Program-made: the position numbers and the translations under genes
Source: Polymorphobacter fuscus
GTDB lineage: Bacteria > Pseudomonadota > Alphaproteobacteria > Sphingomonadales > Sphingomonadaceae
Length of the DNA stretch: 64,000 bases
Reading direction: 5' to 3'
NCBI RefSeq assembly: GCF_011927825.1
Contig: NZ_JAATJI010000002.1
Coordinates: forward strand, 248,001-312,000
The notes under the pieces: model-generated
What the model saw: the letters and a program-made list of their open reading frames with translations, nothing else
The model's database searches: none
Told to the model about the DNA's origin: nothing
Shown here: piece after piece, positions 1 to 7,338 of the stretch
Numbering within the stretch: position 1 is the first letter of the stretch
Layout of the letters: each line of letters starts with the position of its first letter

Positions 1-145
1 GCCGGTCCTCGTTGATGACGCGCAGGCTGCGAAATCCCATGTATCGCGGGTCACGATAGTCGCCGAACGAAAAACTGTGCGCGGTGTCGAGCCAGCCGAA
101 ATCGAACTTGCCGCGCGCGTCGGAGGGGCGATGAAGCATTTTCAT
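1..145 (-). CDS. Pirin family protein, N-terminal part only
   Basis: Reading the minus strand from the ATG at 145 gives 48 codons before the window ends. The translation contains [20 protein letters not shown] followed by VINEDR, which is the characteristic start of pirin-family cupins, where these residues lead into the first metal-binding motif. Pirins are cytoplasmic bicupins; some members are quercetin 2,3-dioxygenases and others act as redox-linked cofactors, so the substrate cannot be named. The metal-ligand histidines and the second cupin lie outside the window. A GGAG sequence sits shortly upstream of the start. Family assignment is firm; specific function is unknown. Confidence 0.85.
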   Translation of the reverse strand, partial: MKMLHRPSDARGKFDFGWLDTAHSFSFGDYRDPRYMGFRSLRVINEDR

Positions 146-282
146 GGGGACAGGTCTCCGCGATCGATATCGTCCCGCTCTGGGGTGGTAATCTGCAGGA
201 GTCCAGAGCGCCGGCCGATCGGCCGCATCGTGGCGGAACCGGTCGCGGCCTGCGGTGTTCAATGCGGCAAAGGAGATAGAAA

Positions 283-471
283 ATGATGAAGGCAGTTGTA
301 ATCGGTCTGGGGTTTGCAGGCCTGGCCTGGTGGCTGGGGCAGCGTGCTTCCGGCGCCATCAAGGATGCCGTCGGTGGCGCTCATACGCCCGATGGACAGG
401 ACAGCTCGGCGTCCTATCGTGCCGGAATCGCCGACGAAAACAGCATCCCGGACGCCGTTCGCGCCTTCTAG
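283..471 (+). CDS. Small hypothetical protein with one N-terminal hydrophobic segment
   Basis: A 62-residue protein starting at an ATG preceded by AAAGGAGAT, a near-perfect ribosome binding site at good spacing. This is the main reason to believe the gene. Residues about 3-20 ([16 protein letters not shown]) form a hydrophobic segment that could be a membrane anchor or an uncleaved signal. The rest is a short polar tail. I do not recognise a family. Its stop codon overlaps the 3' end of the convergent SDR gene by a few bases. Confidence 0.6.
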   Translation: MMKAVVIGLGFAGLAWWLGQRASGAIKDAVGGAHTPDGQDSSASYRAGIADENSIPDAVRAF

Positions 472-1166
472 GGCGCGATCTCGGCGCCTTGCCAGTCGAT
501 CAGCCGGCCCGACCGGGCCGGTGTTGCGGCATCGATTACCGCCAGCAAGTGCAGGGCGGCGACGTCGGGTGTGAACAAGGTTCGGACGTTGCGCTGGAAA
601 GGCTTCGACAAAGCGGTGTCGACGGTTCCCGGATGGAGCGCCAGGACGATCGATTCGGGATTTTTGCGCGCCTGCTCGATCGCGAGCGTGCGGATGAGCG
701 CGTTGAGCGCCGCCTTCGACGCGCGATAGGCGTGCCAGCCGCCGAGCCTGTTATCGCTCGTCGATCCGACTCGCGCCGAAAGTGCGGCGAACACCGTCTT
801 GCGGCCCTTGGGCAGCAGCGGCAGGAACGCCTGGGCGACGAGTGCAGGGCCGGTGGCATTGACGGCAAAGGCATGGGCGAAAGCCGAAGCCGACAAGGCC
901 CGGAGGTCGCGTTCGGGCGCCATTGCCTGGTCGTGCAAAAGCCCAGTGGCGACGATGACCAGATCGGGCGGGCGGACGAGCGATGCCGCTGCGGCCGCGA
1001 TGCTGGGCGGATCGGTGAGGTCGAACCCCGAGTGTCGCGACAGGCGGGTGACAAGGCCCACTCGCGCATCGGAGTCCAAGTGGTCGGCCAGCGCCGCCCC
1101 GATGCCCCCCGTCGCTCCGATGATAACGGCATGAAGATCGGCTGGGAAACTGGGGAGGCGGGTCAT
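468..1166 (-). CDS. Short-chain dehydrogenase/reductase (SDR), CsgA/C-factor-like
   Basis: A 232-residue classical SDR. The N-terminal nucleotide-binding glycine motif GATGGIG lies near residues 17-23, and the active-site YRASK (YxxxK) near residues 148-152. The NNAG motif is degenerate (here VNATG). The length is typical of the CsgA/C-factor subgroup, for which no single substrate is established. The protein should be a cytosolic NAD(P)-dependent oxidoreductase. The 3' end overlaps convergently with the small gene at 283-471. It is probably monocistronic; clpS follows upstream in the same orientation after a short gap. Confidence 0.85.
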   Translation of the reverse strand: MTRLPSFPADLHAVIIGATGGIGAALADHLDSDARVGLVTRLSRHSGFDLTDPPSIAAAAASLVRPPDLVIVATGLLHDQAMAPERDLRALSASAFAHAFAVNATGPALVAQAFLPLLPKGRKTVFAALSARVGSTSDNRLGGWHAYRASKAALNALIRTLAIEQARKNPESIVLALHPGTVDTALSKPFQRNVRTLFTPDVAALHLLAVIDAATPARSGRLIDWQGAEIAP

Positions 1167-1227
1167 CGCACCGCCATAGGGCTACGGACCAGGCTGCGCG
1201 ATACGACGCAATGCCGCTTGGGAAATG

Positions 1228-1572
1228 TCAGTCCTTTTCCATCGTGCACTGCAGCGGGTGCTGATGCTCCCGGGCAAAATCGATGACCTGGTTGACCTTG
1301 GTCTCCGCCACTTCATAGGTGAACACGCCGCAGATGCCGACCCCGCGCTGGTGCACGTGCAGCATCACCCGCGTTGCATCCTCGATGGTCATCTTGAAAA
1401 AGCGCTGAAGGGTCAGGACGACGAATTCCATCGGCGTATAGTCGTCGTTGAGCATCAGCACCTTGTACAGCGCCGGCTTGGCCGTGCGCGTCCGGGTCTT
1501 GGTGGCGACGCCGACTCCGGTGGTGCCACCGGCGCCGCCGGTGTCGTCCTCGCTGCTCGCAATGGGGATCAT
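1228..1572 (-). CDS. clpS: ATP-dependent Clp protease adaptor ClpS
   Basis: A 114-residue protein. The conserved ClpS core begins around residue 36 with [16 protein letters not shown], which holds the N-degron pocket residues. It continues through the MLHVHQRG and [13 protein letters not shown] motifs. ClpS delivers N-end-rule substrates to ClpA/ClpAP in the cytoplasm. The first 35 residues are a Gly/Thr-rich flexible extension of the kind that regulates ClpA. I chose the ATG at 1572, because the only upstream in-frame alternative is a TTG three codons earlier. No clpA gene is adjacent; in many proteobacteria clpS and clpA are neighbours. Confidence 0.95.
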   Translation of the reverse strand: MIPIASSEDDTGGAGGTTGVGVATKTRTRTAKPALYKVLMLNDDYTPMEFVVLTLQRFFKMTIEDATRVMLHVHQRGVGICGVFTYEVAETKVNQVIDFAREHQHPLQCTMEKD

Positions 1573-1698
1573 GATTGTCAAAGGGGGGCCTGCTCCGAAG
1601 GGGCTGCGCAGTTCCTATATACGATGGCCGCAGCCGTTAGAAAAGACCGTGCCGGCCTTTGCGGCGTCTTGCAGCAGCGGCATTCCCCGGAAACGCGA

Positions 1699-1728
1699 AC
1701 GGGCGGGCGCGTCGCCGCGCCCGCCCGT
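1699..1728 (-). terminator. GC-rich hairpin downstream of the phasin gene
   Basis: A perfect 13-bp inverted repeat (stem ACGGGCGGGCGCG, loop TCGC) lies 18 bases beyond the phasin stop codon on the minus strand. It is followed in that direction by a short run of T. It fits a transcription terminator for the phasin transcript, although the T tract is weak. Confidence 0.6.
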
Positions 1729-1746
1729 CGATGACACGCCGAACGC

Positions 1747-2487
1747 TTACTTGGTGAAGGCGGTCTTCATCTTGTCGGTGGTGATGGCGACGCGGTTCTG
1801 GACCGGCTCCATCACTTCGCCCGAAAGCTTGACCATCATTTCGGTCATCTTGGAAAATTCCGAAACAGCGACGTCGAACTGCGTCTTGGCGAAATCGCTC
1901 TGGAGCTGGAACAGCTCGTTCGGGGTCTTGGCGCTGGTCATGGCGCGCGCGGCCGTCGTCGTGCTTTCGAAGCTCTTGCGCGACACTTCGCTGATATGCT
2001 GCGCCAGGGTTTCGAAACCGGCCGCTGCAGCGCGTGCCGAAGCGAGCAGCGCTTCGACATTGCCGCGCGCGACGTCGGTCATTTCCTCGATCGACTTCAT
2101 GCTGGCTTCGGCGGCATCCTTGGCCTGGGCAGCGACCTGCTCCATGGCGGCCTTGCCGTTCGACATTGCCGATTCGGCGCTTTCGTTGAACTGGTTAACC
2201 GTGGATTTGACGGTCTCGCTGGTGTTTTCAAAGGCAGTGGCCATGACAGGTTCCTCGTAACTGGGGTTGGGAAGCGGGCTGATCGGGACAGATTTCAAAA
2301 CAGGCAGTGGGCGCGGGGCGGCCGGGACCGCCTGGTCTTCGGCGGGAGCAGCTGCGTCCACGGTGACAGCCGTGTCTGCAACGGCTGTCGCACGCTCGGC
2401 AACGCTCGCTGCACCTTCGGACGCAACCGTCTTGGCGGCGCGGCCGGGGCGCGGACGCTTGATGGTGACGTTCTTGCTGCCGGTCAT
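1747..2487 (-). CDS. Phasin family protein
   Basis: Phasins coat polyhydroxyalkanoate granules. The C-terminal 165 residues, from MATAFENTSE, form an amphipathic helical phasin domain with FNESAESAMS, QAKDAAEASMKSIEEM and SRKSFESTT. Ahead of it is an 81-residue Ala/Pro/Val-rich low-complexity extension. Two starts are plausible. The ATG at 2487 has GGAG six bases upstream and gives 246 residues. The ATG at 2244 has an even better GAGGAA site and gives 165 residues, which is close to the usual phasin size. Two copies of a TGTTGC-N3-GCARCA palindrome sit 35-95 bases upstream of the longer start, suggesting control by a PhaR-type repressor. No PHA synthase gene is in the window. Confidence 0.88.
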   Translation of the reverse strand: MTGSKNVTIKRPRPGRAAKTVASEGAASVAERATAVADTAVTVDAAAPAEDQAVPAAPRPLPVLKSVPISPLPNPSYEEPVMATAFENTSETVKSTVNQFNESAESAMSNGKAAMEQVAAQAKDAAEASMKSIEEMTDVARGNVEALLASARAAAAGFETLAQHISEVSRKSFESTTTAARAMTSAKTPNELFQLQSDFAKTQFDVAVSEFSKMTEMMVKLSGEVMEPVQNRVAITTDKMKTAFTK

Positions 2488-2521
2488 CGAATGCTCCAGC
2501 AATGCGACCGCAGGATGGTCT

Positions 2522-2536
2522 TGCTGCGATGCAACA
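2522..2536. promoter_or_regulatory. Candidate PhaR-like operator, copy 1
   Basis: The 15-base sequence TGCTGCGATGCAACA is an imperfect inverted repeat. It reads TGTTGCATCGCAGCA on the phasin coding strand, 35 bases upstream of the longer phasin start. It matches the second copy at 2568-2582 in 13 of 15 positions. TGC/GCA-type palindromes are known binding sites of PhaR, the PHA-responsive repressor of phasin genes in alphaproteobacteria. Assigning this site to PhaR is inference. Confidence 0.5.
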
Positions 2537-2567
2537 TAGCGCCGGATCGGACCGAAATCAAGACCTA

Positions 2568-2582
2568 TGTTGCACCGCAACA
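2568..2582. promoter_or_regulatory. Candidate PhaR-like operator, copy 2
   Basis: TGTTGCACCGCAACA is an inverted repeat with arms TGTTGC and GCAACA around three bases, 81 bases upstream of the longer phasin start. It lies between the phasin gene and the divergent DUF969 gene, so a bound regulator could affect both. Fourteen of its 15 bases recur upstream of glnK at 44870-44884. Confidence 0.55.
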
Positions 2583-2685
2583 ATTGTCTGAGTTAACTGT
2601 TTGTTATGCGCCGGAGGAGCGTTGGTCGGGACTGCACAACGCCGGCCGTGCTGCTAGGGTCTGTGCCGCGTTGGAGGGGACAGAC

Positions 2686-3336
2686 ATGTGGCCACTGCTC
2701 GGGCTTGGCATCTTGATCATCGGCTTTGCCTTGCGGATCAATCCGCTGCTGGTGGTCGTCGCTGCGGCGTTCGGCAGTGGCATCGGCGCCGGCCTGACGC
2801 CGGTTGCGGTCGTTGCTGCCCTGGGCAAGGCGTATAACGGCAGCCGCTATGTGACGGTGCCCTGGCTGATCCTGCCGGTCATCGGGATGCTGGAACGCGC
2901 CGGATTGCGCGAACGGGCGCGGCAGATCGTCGGCGACATGGCAGCGGCGACCACCGGACGCCTGCTGCTGGTCTACATGATTTTCCGCCAGATCACCTCG
3001 GCGGTCGGGCTGACCGCGATTGCCGGCCATGCCCAGACGGTGCGCCCGCTGCTGGCACCGATGGCCGAGGCCGCGGCGGAGCGCGCCGATCCCGCCATTG
3101 GCCGCGCCGGGCGGATGCGAGTGCGGGCGATGGCTGCCGCGACCGACAATATCGGCATGTTCTTCGGCGAGGATATCTTTCTCGCCGTGGCGTCGATCCT
3201 GCTGATCAAGGGCTTTCTTGAAAGCCAGGGGATTATCGTGACGCCGTTGCAGCTCTCCGTCTGGGCGATCCCGACCGCTATTGCGGCCTTGCTGATCCAC
3301 GGCGCACGGCTGTTGCGCATGGACCGCCGCCGATGA
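2686..3336 (+). CDS. DUF969 family membrane protein
   Basis: A 216-residue integral membrane protein with about five hydrophobic segments. It starts with a hydrophobic helix (LLGLGILIIGFALRINPLLVVVAAAFGSG) and carries the family-typical segment ALGKAYNGSRYVTVPWLILPVIGMLERAGLRE (read in two parts around residues 48-80). The GGAGGGGA sequence upstream supports the ATG at 2686. DUF969 proteins are almost always encoded with DUF979, as here, where the two overlap by four bases. The pair is presumed to form one transporter. The substrate is not established. The protein is expected in the inner membrane. Confidence 0.85.
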   Translation: MWPLLGLGILIIGFALRINPLLVVVAAAFGSGIGAGLTPVAVVAALGKAYNGSRYVTVPWLILPVIGMLERAGLRERARQIVGDMAAATTGRLLLVYMIFRQITSAVGLTAIAGHAQTVRPLLAPMAEAAAERADPAIGRAGRMRVRAMAAATDNIGMFFGEDIFLAVASILLIKGFLESQGIIVTPLQLSVWAIPTAIAALLIHGARLLRMDRRR

Positions 3337-4271
3337 TCGGCTTGCCCTTCGTCTATGCCGTCGCCGGGTCGGTCTTCGGGGCCTGGGCGGTGCTGACCTT
3401 GGCCGATCGTCGGCAGCCGCGGCGCTGGACCAGCGCCGCCTTCTGGGGATTGATCAGCCTCAGCTTCCTCGCCGGTGACCGGATCGGCGACCTTGGCAAC
3501 GGTGTGCTGGTGCTGGCGCTGGTTGCCATCGGCGGCAGCGGATGGCTGGCGCGCGCCGAGCCGCCGACCACGAGCGATGCCGACCGCGCGGCAAGCGCCG
3601 CGGTGCGAGGCAACCGGCTGCTGCTGCCGGCGCTGATCGTGCCGACGGTGGCGCTGGCCGGGACGCTGGCGGCGCCCGTCCTGGGCTTTGTCGATCCCAA
3701 GCAGGTGACGCTGGTCTGCCTGGCCGCCGGCGCCATCATTGCCGTGGGGGTGACGATGTGGTGGCTGCGGCCGCCGCCGCTGGCGCCGCTGCAGGAGGGG
3801 CGGCGGCTGGTCTCGCAGATCGGCTGGGCGATCCTCCTGCCGCAGCTGCTTGCCAGCCTGGGCGCGGTGTTCGCGCTGTCGGGGGTCGGCACGATCATCG
3901 GCGGCAGCGTCGGCACGCTGATCCCCGATGGCGCGCGGTTCATTGCCGTGGCGGTGTTCACGCTCGGCATGGCGGGTTTCACCATGGTGATGGGCAATGC
4001 CTTTGCGGCGTTTCCGGTGATGATGGCGGCCGTCGGCCTGCCGGTGCTGGTGCAGGCACTCGGCGGCAACCCGGCGATCGTTGCTGCCATCGGCATGCTG
4101 GCGGGGTTCTGCGGGACGTTGCTGACGCCGATGGCGGCGAATTTCAACATCGTGCCGGCGGCGCTGCTGGAACTCGATGATCGCAGCGGTGTCATCAAGG
4201 CGCAGGTGGCAACGGCGCTGCCGCTGCTGGCGATCAACACCCTGCTGATATGGGGACTGGCATTTCGATGA
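3333..4271 (+). CDS. DUF979 family membrane protein
   Basis: A 312-residue polytopic membrane protein with roughly nine hydrophobic segments. The conserved part around residues 195-270 includes IGGSVGTLIPDGARF, VMGNAFAAFPVMMAAVGLPV and LLTPMAANFNIVPAALLEL, typical of DUF979. Its start overlaps the DUF969 stop (ATGA) and its own stop overlaps the DUF2891 start (ATGA), so the three genes are translationally coupled. The re-entrant-like GNAFAAFP and TPMAANFN segments resemble substrate loops of ion-transporter-superfamily carriers. That comparison is mine and is inference. Together with DUF969 it probably makes a two-component permease. Confidence 0.85.
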   Translation: MIGLPFVYAVAGSVFGAWAVLTLADRRQPRRWTSAAFWGLISLSFLAGDRIGDLGNGVLVLALVAIGGSGWLARAEPPTTSDADRAASAAVRGNRLLLPALIVPTVALAGTLAAPVLGFVDPKQVTLVCLAAGAIIAVGVTMWWLRPPPLAPLQEGRRLVSQIGWAILLPQLLASLGAVFALSGVGTIIGGSVGTLIPDGARFIAVAVFTLGMAGFTMVMGNAFAAFPVMMAAVGLPVLVQALGGNPAIVAAIGMLAGFCGTLLTPMAANFNIVPAALLELDDRSGVIKAQVATALPLLAINTLLIWGLAFR

Positions 4272-5254
4272 TCCTGGATGAATTGAGCGCGGCGACCCTG
4301 GCGCGGATCGCGCTGGGGCATGTGACGCGCGAATATCCGCACAAGCTGGACCATGTCATGGACGGCCCCGGCGATGCGCGGACGCCGCGCGACCTGCACC
4401 CGATGTTCTTCGGCAGCTTCGACTGGCACAGCTGCGTCCATGGCTGGTGGCTGCTGCTGCGGCTGTTGCGGCGATTTCCGGGCCATGCGGCGGCGGGCGA
4501 CACAAGGGCACTGGCGGCGGAGATATTGACCGCCGACCATGCAGCAGCGGAACTGGCCTATCTCGCGGCGCCTTCGTCGCGCGGGTTCGAGCGGCCCTAT
4601 GGCTGGGCCTGGCTGCTGGCGCTGCATGCCGAAGCAGCGCGGCACGACGACCCGCGCTTTGCCAAGGTGCTGGCGCCGCTGGCAACGGCCTTCGCCGAAC
4701 GCACGCGCGCCTATCTGCCGCAGCTGACCTATCCGATCCGCACCGGCAGCCATGGCAACACCGGCTTTGCGTTGGTGCTGATGGCGGACTGGGCACGGGA
4801 CCATGACCCGGAGCTGCTCACGTTGATGGCGGTGCGGGCGCGGGACTGGTTCGGCCGGGACCGTGATGCGCAGGTGTTCGAGCCCGATGGCGATGCGTTT
4901 CTGTCCCCCACGCTCACGGCCGCGCTGGCGATGGCGACGCTGTTGCCCCCGGCCGAGTTCCGCGCCTGGTTCGCCGCCTATCTGCCCGATGTGGCGCGGC
5001 AGGCGCCGGCGAGCCTGTTCACCCCGGCGCGAGTTAGCGATCGCAGCGACGGCAAGATCGCGCATCTCGATGGCCTCAATCTCAGCCGTGCCTGGTGCTG
5101 GACGGGCATTGCCGGGCGACTGGAGGGCGACGATGGGGTCATCCGGGGGACGGCGCGGGTGCATCTGGAGGCCGGGTTGCCGCATATCGCGGGCGATTAT
5201 GCGGGCGAACATTGGCTGGCGACGTTCGCGCTGCTGGCGCTGGAGGGCCTGTAA
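4268..5254 (+). CDS. DUF2891 family protein
   Basis: A 328-residue soluble protein. Conserved features include PRDLHPMFFGSFDWHSCVHGWW near residues 40-61 (quoted in part: FGSFDWHSCVHGWW), RPYGWAWLLAL, SHGNTGFALVLMADW and LDGLNLSRAWCW. This is the DUF2891 pattern, thought to adopt an alpha/alpha-barrel resembling six-hairpin glycosidases. No catalytic activity is established. It has no obvious signal peptide. The ATG at 4268 overlaps the DUF979 stop, which sets the start. Being last in the DUF969-DUF979 operon, it may process the compound the membrane pair moves. Confidence 0.85.
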   Translation: MILDELSAATLARIALGHVTREYPHKLDHVMDGPGDARTPRDLHPMFFGSFDWHSCVHGWWLLLRLLRRFPGHAAAGDTRALAAEILTADHAAAELAYLAAPSSRGFERPYGWAWLLALHAEAARHDDPRFAKVLAPLATAFAERTRAYLPQLTYPIRTGSHGNTGFALVLMADWARDHDPELLTLMAVRARDWFGRDRDAQVFEPDGDAFLSPTLTAALAMATLLPPAEFRAWFAAYLPDVARQAPASLFTPARVSDRSDGKIAHLDGLNLSRAWCWTGIAGRLEGDDGVIRGTARVHLEAGLPHIAGDYAGEHWLATFALLALEGL

Positions 5255-5376
5255 ACCTCTCCCCGCCGGGGAGAGGTTGAGAGACGGCGTAGCCGGCCCG
5301 GGAGAGGGGAGACTCTGTTGGAAAAGGCCCCTCTCCCGGCTCTGCGCCAGTCCGACCTCCCCCCGGCGGGGGAGGT
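5254..5376. repeat. Three-hairpin intergenic repeat between convergent genes
   Basis: This element fills the gap between the DUF2891 and thiolase genes, which converge on it. It holds three inverted repeats: AACCTCTCCCC/GGGGAGAGGTT (5254-5278, 11-bp stem, 3-base loop); a longer-looped GGGAGAGGGG/CCCCTCTCCC pair (about 5299-5338); and ACCTCCCCC/GGGGGAGGT (5355-5375). The CCTCTCCC theme recurs in each. It probably serves as a bidirectional terminator and looks like a mobile-type palindromic intergenic repeat. A smaller relative lies at 36933-36953. Confidence 0.65.
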
Positions 5377-5378
5377 GC

Positions 5379-6632
5379 TTAGACGCGTTCGATGATGATT
5401 GCCGGGGCCATGCCGCCGGCGGCGCACATCGTCACCAGGCCGCGCTTGAGGCCGCGGCGTTCGAGTTCGTCGAGGACGGTGCCGATCAGGATCGAGCCGG
5501 TGGCGCCGATCGGGTGGCCGAGCGCCATGGCGCCGCCGTTGACGTTGACCTTGTCACGGTCGAGGCCGAGATCGCGGATGAATTTTTCGGCGACGACGGC
5601 GAAGGCCTCGTTGATTTCCCACAGGTCGATATCGTCGACCGTCAGCCCGGCCTTGGCGAGCACCTTGCGGGCGGCGGGAACGGGGGCGTTGAGCATCAGC
5701 GTCGGGCAATCGCCGACATTGGCGGTGGCGACGATGCGGGCGCGCGGCTTCAGGCCGTGTGCTTCGGCATACTCTTTCGAAGCGAGCAGAATCGCGGCGG
5801 CGCCATCGACGACGCCGCTGGAATTGCCGGCGTGGTGAACGCCCGAAAATTCGAGGTCGGGATATTTGGCGTTGATCGACTGGCGGAAGGTCTGGCCGTC
5901 GGGCTGGATCGAGGCGTCGGCGACAGCGTCGAACGAGGCTTTCAGCCCGGCAAGGCCCTCGGCGGTCGTCTGCGGGCGCGGGAACTCTTCGTGATCGAGC
6001 GCGACCGAGCCATCTTCGTTGTAGACGGTGACCAGGCTCTTGTCGAAACGGCCTTCCTTGATGGCGATGTCGGCGCGGCGCTGGCTTTCGAGGCCGAGGG
6101 CATCGACGGCTTCGCGGCTGATGCCTTCCATGGCGGCGATGGCATCACCGCAGACGCCCTGGTGCGACTGGGGGTGGATCTTCTGCAGCGCGGTATTGCC
6201 CGATCCCATGCCCATCGGCTTGATGCCGGCGGCATATTCCTCGGCGCCGATGGTGGTGGTGTAGCTCATCATCTCGGTGCCGCCAGCGATGACCAGGTCC
6301 TCCATGCCGGACATGATCTGCGCGGCGGCCAGGTTGACGCTGGTGATGCCGCCGCCGCAGAAGCGATCGAGCGTCATGCCGCTGGCCTTGATGTCATAGC
6401 CCGCCGCCAGCGCCGACATGCGGCCGAGGTCGCCGCCCTGCTTGCCCTTTTGCGTTGAGGTCGACCAGATGATGTCGTCGACATCCGCAGTGTCGAGATT
6501 GTTGCGGTCCTTGAGCGCCTTCAGCACGGTGGCGGCAAGGTGCTGCGGGTGGAGGTGCGACAGCGCACCCTTGCCGGGCTTGCCGATGCCACGCGGGGTG
6601 CGGACAGCGTCGATGATATAGGCTTCGGGCAT
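5379..6632 (-). CDS. Acetyl-CoA C-acyltransferase (thiolase)
   Basis: A 417-residue thiolase. The nucleophilic cysteine is in DRFCGGGITSVN (Cys92). The catalytic NEAF histidine-region motif and the second cysteine in CAAGGMAP near the C terminus are present, as is the GGAMALGHPIGATG motif. The enzyme condenses acyl-CoA or cleaves 3-ketoacyl-CoA in the cytoplasm. Substrate length cannot be told, so degradative FadA-type and biosynthetic PhaA/AtoB-type roles are both open. The ATG at 6632 follows GAGGACC and begins the family-typical MPEAYIIDAVRTPRG. A phasin gene lies nearby, but no phaB or phaC. Confidence 0.9.
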   Translation of the reverse strand: MPEAYIIDAVRTPRGIGKPGKGALSHLHPQHLAATVLKALKDRNNLDTADVDDIIWSTSTQKGKQGGDLGRMSALAAGYDIKASGMTLDRFCGGGITSVNLAAAQIMSGMEDLVIAGGTEMMSYTTTIGAEEYAAGIKPMGMGSGNTALQKIHPQSHQGVCGDAIAAMEGISREAVDALGLESQRRADIAIKEGRFDKSLVTVYNEDGSVALDHEEFPRPQTTAEGLAGLKASFDAVADASIQPDGQTFRQSINAKYPDLEFSGVHHAGNSSGVVDGAAAILLASKEYAEAHGLKPRARIVATANVGDCPTLMLNAPVPAARKVLAKAGLTVDDIDLWEINEAFAVVAEKFIRDLGLDRDKVNVNGGAMALGHPIGATGSILIGTVLDELERRGLKRGLVTMCAAGGMAPAIIIERV

Positions 6633-6784
6633 GTCGAGGTCCTCGATGGAAAATCCGACGCTGCACCATGGTCCGGCGCTTGCCAACTTAGCGAGACAGA
6701 CAGGGCCGACGCATCGGGCCGGCAACGCGGGCACGGCGCAACGGCGCTTTCCAGCGCCGCCGAAGCGGTCTAGGGGCAGCGCCG

Positions 6785-7171
6785 ATGACCCGCCGCGCGC
6801 CCTTTGCGAGCCTCGCCTTCAGCCTCGGCCTGTGCGCCGCGCTGCTGGCCCTGTGCCTGCGGTTGATGGCGCCGGTCGGCTGGATGCCGGTGGCATCGGG
6901 CAATGGCGTCATCTTCACCTTGTGCTCGGGGATCGGGTCGGAAATGCCGGATGTCGGCACATCCGGATCCCCCGATACCGCCGAAGCGCACCAGGCGCCC
7001 TGTGCGTTCAGCGGCATCGGCACGCCGGCACTGCCGGACCTGCCGCCGGACGTGGCGCTGGCGGTCTTTCTCGTCTTCATCGCGCTGGGGCTCGCCGCCG
7101 TCCCGCGCCTGCATATATTGGCGGTTGGCTGGCTGCGGCCACCGTTGCGCGGGCCGCCCTCGCGCGTTTGA
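6785..7171 (+). CDS. DUF2946 family protein (copper-locus associated)
   Basis: A 128-residue protein. It has an N-terminal hydrophobic helix (LAFSLGLCAALLALCLRL), a loop with conserved cysteines (FTLCSGIGS and HQAPCAFSG), and a second helix (VALAVFLVFIALGLAAV), as in DUF2946. DUF2946 genes commonly sit beside copper-handling genes. Here a PCuAC chaperone and a TonB receptor follow, so a role in copper uptake or resistance is likely but not shown. GC-rich imperfect hairpins (for example TCGGGC-TGC-GCCCGA) lie just downstream. Confidence 0.75.
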   Translation: MTRRAPFASLAFSLGLCAALLALCLRLMAPVGWMPVASGNGVIFTLCSGIGSEMPDVGTSGSPDTAEAHQAPCAFSGIGTPALPDLPPDVALAVFLVFIALGLAAVPRLHILAVGWLRPPLRGPPSRV

Positions 7172-7338
7172 CGCGCCCTCGGGCTGCGCCCGAAGCATTG
7201 CTGCGCGTCTGACGCGCCGCCCCCAATTGCGCCCGGGCGCGTCACCTGATCCTGCTTCGTCTGCCTGGCCGCTGGCCGGGCTACACTGCCATTGGCGCGC
7301 GCCGCAATCGGCACCGCGCCCGATCGAGAGACATTCCC

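Noticed and set aside
3353..5212. A long minus-strand frame opposite the DUF979 and DUF2891 genes
   Set aside because: It is a codon-bias shadow of the plus-strand genes.
5379..6632. Calling the thiolase phaA because a phasin lies nearby
   Set aside because: No phaB or phaC is present and the sequence does not separate degradative from biosynthetic thiolases.
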